DNA of 64,000 bases from Sipunculus nudus (lineage: Eukaryota; Annelida; Sipuncula; Golfingiida; Sipunculidae), in NCBI GenBank assembly GCA_026874595.1, contig CM049322.1, positions 5,067,900 through 5,131,899 on the forward strand, given 5' to 3'. Made by a program: the position numbers and the translations under genes. Under the pieces are notes generated by a model, which did not search any database, had not been told where the DNA came from, and was given only the letters and a program-made list of their open reading frames with translations. Each line of letters starts with the position of its first letter. The stretch's first letter is position 1. Of the stretch, positions 14,282-26,056 are shown in pieces.

Positions 14282-16377
14282 AAGGATATAAAATCATTGT
14301 CACATAAGTTTTTTTCATTAACAGATTTAGTGCATCGAGTATCTCTTAAACTCTAATTGTTGAATTATTTAATTCATAATCTAATACTTAAACGATTGGC
14401 GAATAACCCACTTTGTTGAAACTCGTTATATATTACAATGCTATTTTAGCTCCTTCTGTGACATGTGACAATGATAAACTTTTCCTAGGAATAATCCGTT
14501 TTGCAGAATGCCAGTCAGGAACTTGGGGTCTCAACTGTACAAACACATGTGGCAGGTGTGAAAACGGAACCGGATGTGACATCAGGACGGGAACGTGTCC
14601 TCATGGGGGATGCGTGAATGGATATGAAGGAGAAACGTGTACAGCTGGTAAGTACTGAATAACATCAGTGACAGAACACTTAATACTCATCTTCTTAAAT
14701 AATTAAACACCTTAAAAATAATGTGCTATATAACAACCAAATCTTACAAAAAATAATGATCCAATTGCATATATGGTACACAATAATAATAACTTTCACA
14801 CTTTAAATTGAAAATAAATTCTCCCATTTCAATAAAACTTTGGAAATTTTACGAAACTTGATATAAACCATGTATTAAAATAAACTTGTAATGTTTCATT
14901 ATCACAAATAAATACAAATAATTGTATCGACTGTATATATATTATCAGTTTGTAGACAAGGGAAATGGGGTCCTGATTGTTCAAGAGACTGTGGCAAGTG
15001 CGCATCAAACAACTGTGATCCAGTGAACGGCGGATGCAATGACAGCGGCTGTAAATCTGGATATATTGGCACACAGTGCACATCTAGTATGTTAATCATT
15101 TCCACTTTTGCTCTGTGACCCGTGATAACCGTGAGAGTCCATTATGATATATTCCACTTCAAGACATGTAGTGTCTTTAGTTGAACAGAAAATACGATTA
15201 ATTAAATGCGATTTAAGGATAAATTCCATCAAGGATAAATTAACTGACATATACTTAAGGGAATGCAGACTAATTCATTAGAGGTATAACAAAGAAGTGT
15301 TGACTGCCTAGTTCACTAGTTACGCTTGTTTTTGTTTTTTTTTTTTTTCTAGTTTGCCCGGAAGGCAAGTGGGGGACGGACTGTACACAGGAATGTGGAT
15401 CCTGCCTTGGTCATCATTGTGACGTCAGAGATGGCACGTGTCCCTCTGGTTACTGTTTAGCTGGCTTCACCGGGAATAAATGTTCTAAAAGTAAGTCCCG
15501 TTGTATCTGTTTTAAAGAACATAAGGAACATAATGAATTCAAAATTGAGACATCCATGCTTTTGCTCTTTCTTTTGCACACAGTAAAGTTGACCAATTAA
15601 AATTTACTTAATAGTAGACACTTACTCTATCATGGTCTGGACAATTTTTTTTTATTAACAGAAGAAGTCCCGATCAAAATACACATAGGGAAAATATTTG
15701 ACAAGAAACTTTTAGTACTGAATTTTAAATACTTTTAAAAGTACTGAATGTTGGCGGATAGGTTACGAAACGGCAAAGTCTTTACGTGTAATTGTGTTTT
15801 CCTCTAACTACATACATCTTTTTTTGTTGATTTACCGAGTCTAACTAGGAACTTGTTAAAATATTTTAATTCACACGTGTATTTATGAAAATCTTGTCAC
15901 TAAGATTATATATTTGTCATTATGACACATAATTATGAAAGCCTTTTGTACATTGTAAAATGACAACAATTTGGTTTCTTGGTGGATCTTTTATACATAA
16001 TTCATGCGAAAACCTTACGACTCTTTGATTTTTTTCCACGAAATATAACTCACTAAAAGTAGGCAATGTCCATTTAATTCTACTGAGTCGTGGTTACCTT
16101 CGACCATATTAGCAGGTTTATGTGATAGCGAATGTTTGCCTGTTTTAATATTTCAGGGTCAGTGGAAACTTGCAAGAAAAAGGAGTGCCCTTTCTGCCCT
16201 TGTACCGCTGGTTTCAGAGCCCAACATCAGGTGGCAGTCTGCACGTCTTCTGGAACGGGGATCCTTGTGTTCTCTATCGCTATATCCGGCCTCGTCCTGG
16301 GCTTAATTGTATTCACAGTTCAGTGGCTGTATTGGAACAAACTCAAGTGGTATGTTCAACATCTGTTAGGTGCATGA
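6655..16377 (+). CDS. Gene A: lectin-SRCR-MEGF transmembrane receptor
   Basis: Twelve exons: 6655-6708 (signal peptide MAFPWPVLTALLTGLIVA), 7799-7940, 8142-8232, 8643-8793 (C-type lectin-like domain with CP..W start, WND and final VCE), 11181-11308 (SRCR C-terminal half), 11924-12110 and 12469-12578 (SRCR; CRQLG present), 13369-13513, 14507-14647, 14949-15086, 15353-15490 (four EGF modules of MEGF type, C..GxWGxxC...CGxC), 16157 onward (CKKKECPFCPC segment, then about 25 hydrophobic residues and QWLYWNK). Junctions from 7799 onward agree in phase; the signal exon ends in phase 0 while 7799 needs phase 1, so a small exon may be missing. The end is either read-through to TGA at 16375-16377 (tail KLKWYVQHLLGA) or splicing at gtatgt (16350). 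Predicted product is about 550 residues, type I membrane protein, probably a surface recognition or uptake receptor. The lectin site lacks EPN/QPD (SPNN instead), so sugar binding is uncertain. Confidence 0.82.
6823..6873. repeat. (TA)n microsatellite in gene A intron 1
   Basis: About 50 bp of TA repeat inside the first intron of gene A. Confidence 0.95.
7360..7440. repeat. Interspersed repeat tail (bivalve-type GGACGGACGCC)
   Basis: Contains ggacggccagacggacgccggacggacgcc-like direct repeats (units of about 9-12 bp) then gctcagatgac...cagctgagctgaaaa. From general knowledge this style of repeat is common in bivalve genomes; no boundaries are visible. Confidence 0.35.
14211..14277. repeat. 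(TA)n microsatellite between EGF exons of gene A
   Basis: About 66 bp of TA repeat in the intron between the first and second EGF exons. Confidence 0.95.
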
Positions 16378-18050
16378 ACCTCTCTCAAAACTACCGTAGT
16401 CTCATTAATTAATGATGTCTTAAATGTAAACACTTTAATTTCAGACAAAGTACCGAACATGAAAATGAATATCATGTAACGTGACTCTACCATATTTATG
16501 ACGAATCTCACGAATAAAATTGCATGAGTCTTATCATAACAACGTATTCAAGTCTTCACTTCTTCACCGACAAAGTATAACGCAAACCACTGCTATAATG
16601 GTCTTATTTGTGACAGTTGTAACGTTCACAGGCGCAGTCTAGTGTCAATGTCTAGAACTGGTATTTTCTTATGTCGGTTTCAGACATGAAAACATGCTGT
16701 AAACATTCATCCCACTCTATTCGATTAAATAGAAAAATGACTATAATTGAATAATTACATACAAATGGAAGCGTTTATTGCAGGATTTATGTGTCAATAG
16801 TTTTGCTTTTGTATCGCTTTGCAGCCTTTATGAAATTACACAAAAAATGTTCAATAAATTTGAAAAATTCTTTGTAATTGTTGTGCAGTCTATATAATTA
16901 ATACGGACTCTCTTTTCTTTTTCCAATTTTTCATCAAAACGGTTATAGAAACTATCAATGAAGATGCTGGTAAACATTTTTTATTTAAAGTAGGTAAACA
17001 TACTAATTATGTAAGAACAGCTTAATTTTGCTGAGCCAAATTTTATTAACAGAGAGATAGATACATGTATCCAATCCCTAAGAATTAAAAATTATTTTAC
17101 CTCATGGAGATGATTGTGCTATATATACATTAATGCTAATTTTGAGATAAATCTGAGATGGATTTAAATGGATTTTTTTACCAATGAATTTAGATACACA
17201 ACCATCTTTGGTATCAAGTAAGGGATATTGAATTTGTATGCCTTTTTTATGCATGGTATGTTAATATTAGATTGTTAATATTAGATGAGACGATATAATA
17301 TCAGATGATATGTTAAAATTAGATGAGAATGCTTAGCTTCTCTTTCAATAATTTCCACGATTATATCATATAATATATTGTATTAGAGATTCTGGTCAAC
17401 CTTGAACCTTTATGTATGTACGTATATATATGTTTAAATATTGCGTATATAGTTTAATGTATCCCAGTTATATACTATAGCGCATTACAGTTAAAATTAT
17501 AATTCATAGCTCAATTTACACTCAACTTTACAAAATACCCCCCAAAAATTAGAAATAATATTTAATATATTGATAACCTGTATCACTACCATATTGATAT
17601 TCCATATTACAAATCTACAACTTGTGATTCAGCTTAGTGCACTGTAGTGGAACAACATATCAGAATTATTAATATATGTATTTTAGTCTAAGCTTTACGA
17701 TAAGATTACCATTCAGGATAAGGAGTTACAGTTTCAACAGGTTGAGACAATTTAACTAAGACTAAGTTTTTTTTTATTATTATTTCTAGAGATAAGTCTC
17801 ATGCTGTAAGTTACAATACAAACTTGATAATTATGGAATATTAATATTCGTACTGGACAAATGATGCAAACATTTTATAAAAGCACCTAAAAAGAGTGTA
17901 AACATAAATATTTACTTATAAATTACTTTATATACACCCACAGTGTACCCATAGTCAGTTCTACTGTTAATTTTAGTGTTACAGTGATAATTTTATAGGG
18001 ATCTGACAGATTTTTACAAAAATCATCATATATTTTTACCAACAGATTTT
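16378..18050. other. Downstream flank of gene A
   Basis: Contains AATAAA hexamers near 16513 and 16852 that could serve gene A, and short acceptor-donor pairs (for example 16949-16969) that would put a stop directly after the gene A donor. No other coding signal was found. Confidence 0.45.
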
Positions 18051-18084
18051 CTTGCCTAGGTTTGATTATGGGTGTAGTAAACTA

Positions 18085-18765
18085 ATTCCTAGTGAGGTCG
18101 GAGGACACCAAGCTACTTTGTGAGGCCACCGTGATAACTTAATCGGAACGTGAAAAAAATTAATGAAAATCCATGCACATAATGAGAGCAGAAGTCATTA
18201 GACTTCGGTGGCACTGAGATGCCTCACCAAATATCTGATTGATTTTCATGCAAGTTATAAATGTTAACCAATATATTTTTCTGAATAAAATTCTCAGAAA
18301 ATTTGTATATTTAATTAGGTCAGAGGACACTAGGCTACTTCTAGGGCCTGTTTATCTTGTAATTTCACAGTAATAATTTACTTGATTTGATAGAACTTCA
18401 CAAACTCAATAACCTTTTACCAACAGAATATTATGCCCAAGTCAACTATAGGCAAAAAATTCATACACAGTTAATGAGGCCGGAGGTGTAATTGCAATAA
18501 ATTACCTGGAATACTGTAGACCTTAGTGAAACTCAACTCTAATTGAACCAATATAACACCTTCCCTTAAATCTATGTTCATTTAATGAGGTCAGAGGTCA
18601 ACAGAATTTGATGGCACCATGATGACGCCAAAATATGGTAGATTTATTCTATTTAAATCATAAATATTTACCAATACAAATATCACTTGATCTAAAGTCT
18701 CAACAAAACGCATGTACCGATATATTAATTAGGTTCGAGGTCACAAGACATGACATATTATGCAT
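18085..18765 (+). repeat. Degenerate direct repeats upstream of the first LINE
   Basis: The motif (t)aat(g/t)aggtc(a/g)gaggacac recurs at about 18091, 18318, 18473, 18580 and 18725, with diverged surroundings and irregular spacing of about 107-227 bp. The repeats end roughly 200 bp before the LINE coding remains and may be 5' untranslated monomers. Confidence 0.5.
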
Positions 18766-19168
18766 CTTAATAGGACTGCTGCATAGATTAGGTTTGTTCA
18801 TATAATCTGCCATATAGGATAGAATATATTTTTTATTACTTAAAATTTTGTTAGATTACCTTGTTTACTGTAGAAAGTAAGTTTTTTTAACTACTATATA
18901 CGCATAATAAAGAGCTCCGCTGATAAGTAGTCAGCATTTGATAGGTATTCTTTCTGTTGCAAGATGCATCAGAACTTACTACATATCATAACTTGGAAGC
19001 ATGTTATCGCGTCACATATCTGTTATCTTAGTTACTTAGTAACTTTTGTTATTTTCTGTATGTTAGTCATAGCTATTATATGTAATGTGGGTACATTAAT
19101 GACCAAAATTGCATTAATATATATCTTTAAATCTTTTGTCAAAAAAAAATAATTAACATAGTACATAT

Positions 19169-19711
19169 ATGTCTAATACTTGTCAGATAGTATCATTGAA
19201 TGCCAGAGGACTGGCTAGTTATTCTAAAAGAGAAGTTTTTCATTGGTTAAACAAGAAAGAATGTCATATTATATTTTTACAAGAGACTCATAGTACTTCA
19301 AAATGTGAAAATAAATGGAAATCAGAATGGGGACACCAGATATATTTTAGCCATGGCACTAACGCAGCAAGAGGGGTGTGTACATTAATTAAAAACAAAA
19401 CTGCCTTAGAGATAAGAGCTGTAAGACGGGATAATCAGGGGAGATTTATTAATACAATAATAGGTCAACATGAGATCTCCTTTGTTAACATATATGCTCC
19501 AAATAAGGATGAACCCTGTTTCTTTGAGGAACTTATTAATATTATCAGCACCAATTCTACAGGCAATTTAATAATAGGTGAAGATTTTAATTTAACTCTT
19601 AATCCAAACTTAGATAAAAAGGGCGGGCATTCTAAAAGTCACATGAAATCTAGACAAGTGATAAGCCATTGGATAGAATTAGAACAGTTATCTGATATCT
19701 GGAGATTATAA
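19169..19711 (+). pseudogene. LINE endonuclease fragment (N-terminal)
   Basis: Encodes the N-terminal half of an exonuclease-endonuclease-phosphatase fold: SLNARGLASYSKREVFHWL, the catalytic-type QETHS, and GEDFN where GGDFN is expected. It ends at a TAA created at the junction of a 159-bp tandem duplication. The reading frame before the duplication continues in the second copy from 19714. Confidence 0.85.
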
Positions 19712-19872
19712 CATTCTACAGGCAATTTAATAATAGGTGGAGATTTTAATTTAACTCTTAATCCAAACTTAGATAAAAAGGGCGGGCATTCTAAAAGTCA
19801 CATGAAATCTAGACAAGTGATAAGCCATTGGATAGAATTAGAACAGTTATCTGATATCTGGAGATTACAACA
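19555..19872 (+). repeat. 159-bp tandem duplication within the LINE endonuclease
   Basis: The segment beginning ttctacaggcaatttaata occurs at 19555 and again at 19714, a 159-bp period (53 codons, in frame). The copies are nearly identical (GEDFN versus GGDFN). The first copy ends in TAA, the second reads on as CAA CAT CCC. Confidence 0.93.
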
Positions 19873-20485
19873 TCCCAACCATTTAGAATATACATGGCAT
19901 AGATATCTTCCTTATCCAGTATTTTGCAGACTTGACTTCTTTCTAATTAATGATAGCCTAATAAGGTGTATAAACCAATCTGATATTGAAGCTGGGTATA
20001 AAAGTGACCACTCTATGATTAAAATAAATATAGCAATAACAGAACATAAGAACGGACCAGGTTTCTGGAAATTAAATTGTTCATTATTAAAGGATCAAAG
20101 TTATATCTCCAAAGTAAAAGAGTGTATAAAAGATACTATTAACAATAATAAAGGAACAAATCCATCATTAATGTGGGATACTTTAAAATGTCAGATAAGA
20201 GGAGAAACTATAGCATATGCAGCCTACAAGAAAAAAGTACAAACACAACAAATTAAACATTCAGAAAGGTTAATTCATCAACTACAGACTATATATAACA
20301 CAACAGGTGATACTAAAGATAAAGAAAATTGGGAAGTAGCAGTTAATAACCATAAAGAGTTTGTTGAAGAGAAAACAAGAGGAGCAATTATAAGATGTAG
20401 AACCACCTGGTGTACAGATTGGGACAAGCCGACTAAATATTTTCTTAACTTAGAAAAAAAAGAAACTTTAATCGAAAATCCATAA
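19802..20485 (+). pseudogene. LINE endonuclease C-terminal part and linker
   Basis: Continues the endonuclease with DIWRLQHPNHLEYTWHR, the CRLDFFLI strand and the SDHSMI motif, then a charged linker towards the reverse transcriptase. It stops at a TAA at 20483-20485, beyond which coding similarity goes on in another frame. Confidence 0.85.
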
Positions 20486-20631
20486 TAAAACTCAAAGATA
20501 AACAAGGTAGAATAATAATAGAACCCAAAGAGATATTAAATGAGGAACTACAATTTTATACAAATTTATATACAGCACAAGCCAAGTCTGATAATGTTAA
20601 CAGGGATTTCTTTTTACTAGAAAATAATAAA

Positions 20632-21660
20632 ATGCTAAATGAAGAGGAAAGGACTTTGTGTGAAGAAAAATTTATAATTGAAGAATTTATAAACACTATT
20701 GATTCAATGGCCCTCAATAAGACTCCAGGCCCAGATGGGTTCCCAGTAGAATTTTATAAAACGTTTTGGTCTGATTTAAAAGGATATTTTATAAATGCTA
20801 TAAGTGACTCAAATAATAAAGGCTGCCTTCCACTCACTATGCGTCACGAGATAATATGTCTTATTCCTAAGAGAGGTAAGGACCAACTTCTCTTGAAAAA
20901 CTGGCACCCACTTTCTCTTCTTAATACAGATGATAAAATATTAGCAAAAACTTTAGCCAATAAACTTAAATTAGTCTTACCTTCAATAATACATTCAGAT
21001 CAAACTGGTTTCATGAAAAATCGATATATCGGAGAATATATGATAAAAATTATAAGCATTATCTCTCATTAAAAAAATAAAAAGATAGGAGGTTACCTGT
21101 TATCAGTTGATTTTGAAAAAGCATTTGATCAGTTAGAACGGCCTTATATTTAAGATGTTCTTCAAGCATATAATTTTGGACCAATCCTTCGAAATTGGAT
21201 TAAGATATTGTATCATAATATTTTTAGCTGTGTTCTCAACAGAGGATGGGCCACTGATTTCTTCTCAGTAACAAGAGGTATTAGACAGGGATGTCCCCTA
21301 TCACCATACTTATTCATATTGGCAGCAGAAATACTAGCAAATGAAATAAGGAATACCTGTAAAATAAAAGGAGTAATAGTTGATCAGAAGGAACACAAAA
21401 TTATTCAGTATGCAGATGACACTGTTTTAACTCTTACAGGAGGACCAATGTCAATCAAAGAAGTCTTGGATGTATTTAAAAGGTTTCAACAAATATCAGG
21501 TCTTAAAGTTAACATAGAAAAAACAACAATAATGCCGATAACAAACTATTTTTATAATCAGGCACAATTGAAAGACTTAGGTATGTGTTGGTGTACTAAT
21601 CCAGTTAAAATTTTAGGAATCTCAATTCATCCGGAATGGAAAAAAAATGATAGAAACTAA
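20632..21660 (+). pseudogene. LINE reverse transcriptase remains
   Basis: Two open segments (20632-21072, 21208-21660) carry reverse transcriptase motifs: TPGPDGFPVEF, LIPKRGKDQ, DQTGFMKNR, then DFEKAFDQLE in the broken stretch between them, RQGCPLSPYLFIL and QYADDTVL. In-frame stops at about 21070 and 21150 separate them. Confidence 0.88.
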
Positions 21661-22064
21661 CTATAAAGAAATCCTTAGTAAAATTAAAACTATTATAAAT
21701 ATCTGGAGACACAGAATTATGTCCTTGTCTGGAAGGATAACCATTGTGAAAACATGTATTATTTCACAACTCATATATTTATTCCTTGTACTTCCTAAGC
21801 CATCACAAACTTATATTAAAGAGTGGAAAGATTAATATTTAAATTTATATGGAATAACCAACCAGACAAGGTTAAGAGAAACACTTTAATAGCACCGAGA
21901 GATAAAGGAGGGTTAAATATGATTAATCTCCAAGCTTAGTAACAATCTTTAAAAATCTCATGGCTTAAACGTTTTCTTAGCGGCTCCACTGAAAATGGTT
22001 GGAGACAGATTATTAATGTACAATTAAAAATCTAGGTACATATATATTTAAATGTAACTTAAGA

Positions 22065-23011
22065 GTGAACGACTTAAAAGATTTGAGTGTCTCTTGTGAT
22101 CCATTCTGGAAAGAAGTACTCCAATCCTGGTGCAATTACAATTACACTAAGATGGTTTCTATAAACGAAATTCAGTCACAAACTTTGTGGTTTAACTCTC
22201 ACATAAAAATAAATAATACAGTAATATTTTATAATAAATTATATAAGGCAGGGGTCAAAACAGTTTCAGACATTACTAAAAATGTGGGAAACAATGTAAC
22301 ATTTCTGACTTTTGAAGAATCAATAAGCAGATACAAAGTCACTATTAACTTTATGCACTACACAGGATTGCTGCATGCAGTCCCAGGAACTTGGAAAAAA
22401 CATTTAAAGAATAACCCAAAGGTCCAACTGCAAGAACATAGGGTTAAAAATTTTAAGAATGAAAAATACTTCACGTTTCATCTACAGCGATTTAATAAAT
22501 AACCTCTATATTCTGCCAGTCAAACCAATGGAAAAGTGGACCAGAGAGTTAGAATTACAAAACAATGAAATCATACTTAAAGCCTTCAAAAATATAACTA
22601 GTATTACCATATCTGAAAAAGCTAAGAACCTTTCAGTTTAAACTACTACATAGGTTTCTACCTTTGAATCCCTTCCTCTATAAATTGAAAAAAAGTGACA
22701 CAGAATTGTGCACATTTTGCAAAAAAGATAGAGAGACATATTCTCATATATTTTATCACTGTGAAATAACATACAGCTTAATATCTGATTTAAAAAAATG
22801 GTTGAGAGACATAGGCTTAGATATACACATGAGCAATTTCAGAAAAACCTTTATAATTATGAACACTACCAACGACACCCTTCTAGATATTTTAATACTA
22901 CTCTTTAAACATTTCGTATACACATGTAAGTGTAAAGAAAAAATTCCTACGTTCTGTATGTATACAAACTACGTATTACAGATATATAAATTAGAAAAAA
23001 AATATAGCTAG
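22065..23011 (+). pseudogene. LINE ORF2 C-terminal domain remains
   Basis: Three overlapping open segments in different frames (22065-22502, 22459-22641, 22664-23011) give the C-terminal region of an L1-like ORF2 protein, with a CCHC-like knuckle (C-x2-C ... H-x4-C) near 22709-22760. A similar knuckle is found in the second LINE. Confidence 0.75.
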
Positions 23012-23789
23012 AGCAAAAGGTAAAATAGTAATACATGACCAGAAATGGAAACAATTTTAAAATAAATATTTTAAAGAAAACCATTGCTGAAATAAAACCT
23101 ATCTTAAAGCAAAAACAAAAAATATTCACCATGATTATTTCAATATGTTTATAATGTACCCTGTCTGTATTTGTTGTTTATGTACATCCGGTTAGTGTGT
23201 ATCAACCTTAATGTGAATGTCTACATGTATGCATGTCTTTGTTTTATGTACATTGTATGATGATGTAAAATCATGTGTACTGTTTGTTACCGTATCTGTA
23301 TTCTATGTTCAATTAATAAAAAAAAATTATAATTAATACGCACTTGTGTTTTCACTACCTGCGTCGGCTCTGATAAAACGGTCCCACAAAATGGGGCAGA
23401 CGTGTATAATTATTTGCTCTTATATGACCAGTTTGTTTTCTATTTATCTACCCAAACTTACTCACTGGATGTCGGCCCTTTTCTGTTTTTATTTTATACA
23501 ATGTGATACAATGGCCCCAGAGCTTGTTATAATCTAGGTTATCCGGGGGCACTATGGGAGATTTTCGTGCATTTTGGGCTTACGTACTGAAAGAATTTGA
23601 TGTGTCCTCAATTGGTTGTGAATGTAGTGTACCCTTGTTGAAAACCACTTCCCAACTCTGAAAAAAAAATTATGGTTTCACCTATAATATACAAATGCAC
23701 CCCATACACATTCCCGCATTGGTCTTAATCAGTCGTACAATTTCACTTGTTTGCGTGATATACTGAAAGTAAATAGCGAGCGGTCTTTG

Positions 23790-24310
23790 TAGCTGTATTG
23801 CACTGGGAATTCCATAGTAAAGCCACCCTGACACTGGCACGATTGTCCCGCAATGCCGCGCAAGGCGTCGTGACAAGGTGTGCCCTTTCGGTGCTATGCA
23901 GCGGAGCGTGAAGCCGTGTTCGCGGCCTGTTCGTGCACTGTACACGAACACTTTACGCACTGTCTACGAAATGCACTGACAAAAAAGGGGCGCATTGGCA
24001 TGGGTTTACACGCTAAGGCACTACTTGCTTCCGCATAGGTTAAGTTTTGTTTGCGCATTGTTCACGTCTTCTATGCCACATTGTTCAGCAGTGTCACGCA
24101 CGGCACACATAGTTCCCGCTGTCTTCCGGTATCCCCAAGCATTGTCCCGACGGTTTACGCATGCGCGAAATCGTCAGGGCATTTTTCTTTACGCTTTGTC
24201 CGCTTGGCTGGGCGCTATATAAATTCATCTTGTAAAATTCACACTTAGCTTCATTCCTTGACTTGCTTTGGACGATATATGATGCGGAATGCCAAAGACA
24301 CTGCTATTGC
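23790..24310 (+). other. GC-richer island with TATA box between the two LINEs
   Basis: Clearly higher GC than its surroundings, with recurring short words (tttacgca, cattgttc, tgtc[a/c]cg). A TATA motif (gcgctatataaat) lies near 24210, about 70 bp before a short ORF starting [18 protein letters not shown] near 24280 that stops after about 23 codons. Could be the promoter end of a DNA transposon (for instance Harbinger type) or a gene remnant; no terminal repeats were confirmed. Confidence 0.3.
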
Positions 24311-24383
24311 AGAACAGAGAAGGTGCCTTTTTCTGGCAGCTGCAGGATAATTTCTGAATTTGTGTATAAACGAGGAGACCCAT

Positions 24384-24385
<2 letters not shown>

Positions 24386-24463
<78 letters not shown>
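24386..24463. repeat. (TA)n microsatellite
   Basis: About 78 bp of TA repeat. Confidence 0.95.
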
Positions 24464-24466
<3 letters not shown>

Positions 24467-24742
24467 TATATAATCATAAAATCTGTCATTTATTATACTG
24501 CCATAAGGTACACATATCTGATATATATGTTATACAATTTTAAAATGAAATAAATCTATCTTTCAATTTAACTAAATTATCATTTAAATAAAATGCTCCC
24601 ACAAACTTTTTTTTTTATTTCACCACATACGGATGTTGTTTACACACATGTAACATAGATACATGTAATGACAAGGACATGAATACAAACCTGACATTCA
24701 ATACATATTACTTGAAAGAAAACGTAATTACATAAATACACA

Positions 24743-25579
24743 TTAGCTCAAGAGCTGCCTAACTTGTGACCATTTTTTAAGGTGAAGGTTTAATTTATTA
24801 TTTTTACATGCTATGAGATATTCAGTATTTTGCATGTCTTTTAATTTACTTTTAACCACCTGAAATAAATTTCCATGTTTTTCACATCTTCTACTATATA
24901 GTACATATTTATAAACAAGAATCACAGTATTTATCAACACATTATCCATAGTCACAGGAAAACAACCATATAAAATATAGTCTGGCAAAATAAGATTTAC
25001 TGCTTTCAACCATTCTCTCATTTGTATATAGAGGTTCCTTGCTGTATTACAGTAAAAAAAATGAGCAATTGATTCATTATAGACAAAACAGTAATTACAC
25101 CTTGGAGAGTCTATCAAGTTTCATCTATAAAGATTCTTGTGGACGGGTAGATAATGATTTATAATTTTAAACTGAAACTCACGAAGGTATGTTTCATTAA
25201 TACGACTACAGATTCCTTCATATGCTTGATGCCAATACTCCAGACCGTTACCCCGTAGTCTATTCACATATGCAGGTTCTTTAAACAAATAGCTTATCAG
25301 CTTTTGATACACTGTTCTATTATCTAATTTTAACAAATATTCTTCTTTATTGCCATTCATAATCTTAACATCAACTTGGAGTTTTTTCTTCCAATCACTT
25401 GGTATAGCACATATAAGGCTGTTCAATGAAAGCATAGTCAGTTCTAACGATGCACTTCTTTTGGCGAAATCGAGTTCCATAAATGCTTTGAAATTATCAT
25501 TTTCATCAATTATATCCCTTAAATATTTTACATTCATGTCAAAGAGACTGCGATAAAATACTGATTGATTATTAACCAA
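24743..25579 (-). pseudogene. Second LINE, ORF2 C-terminal domain
   Basis: Two adjacent open segments (25579-25121, 25117-24743) encode a lysine-rich region followed by CNYCFVYNESIAHFFYC, a knuckle-like Cys/His motif in the same place as in the plus-strand LINE. Confidence 0.8.
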
Positions 25580-26056
25580 TATATATTTGTTATTCCATAA
25601 GAATTGACTTGTTATCTCTGCTAAAGTTGTTGTTGGATTGTTAGCATAGTTACACCATTCTCTAAAACATGCTTAATAAAATGGAGCACAGGACTTTAGA
25701 AAACATTTAATATCATAGTTCTGGTGTATTCCGTCTATACCCCCGATAGCTTTACACTTCATATCAAGTAGGGTTCTAGCTGTTCCTTTAAATTTCCTGA
25801 TAAGATTAGCTACCCAAATTATTCTTTGTGTTTTATATCGTATATCCATATTTGGTAGCTTTACTCCGCCCAAAGTATATGACCCAATTGCTGTGCAAGA
25901 TTTAACCTTAGCCTTACTATTTTTCCAAACGAATTTATTTATAGTATCTTGTACTTCATTACAAAATCTTTAAGGAGGTTCAAGCATATTCATTACATAT
26001 AGTACTTTAGAAACAGCTAGTGATCTCACTACCTCTATGCGTCCATAAACGGTGAG

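Larger units (their letters stand above)
18960..23326 (+). mobile_element. Decayed L1/Tx1-like LINE, plus strand
   Basis: ORF2 remains in order: AP-type endonuclease (SLNARG, FLQETHS, GGDFN, SDH), reverse transcriptase (TPGPDGFPVEFY, FEKAFDQLE, RQGCPLSPYLF, QYADD), a C-terminal CCHC-like knuckle (CTFCKK...HIFYHC at about 22709-22760) and an A-run at 23318-23326. The frame is broken by several stops and frameshifts (for example near 19711, 20485, 21072, 21150, 21660, 21835 and 22502), so it cannot make the full protein. The 5' end is not defined; a 62-codon ORF at 18964-19152 just upstream has no recognised match. Confidence 0.92.
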
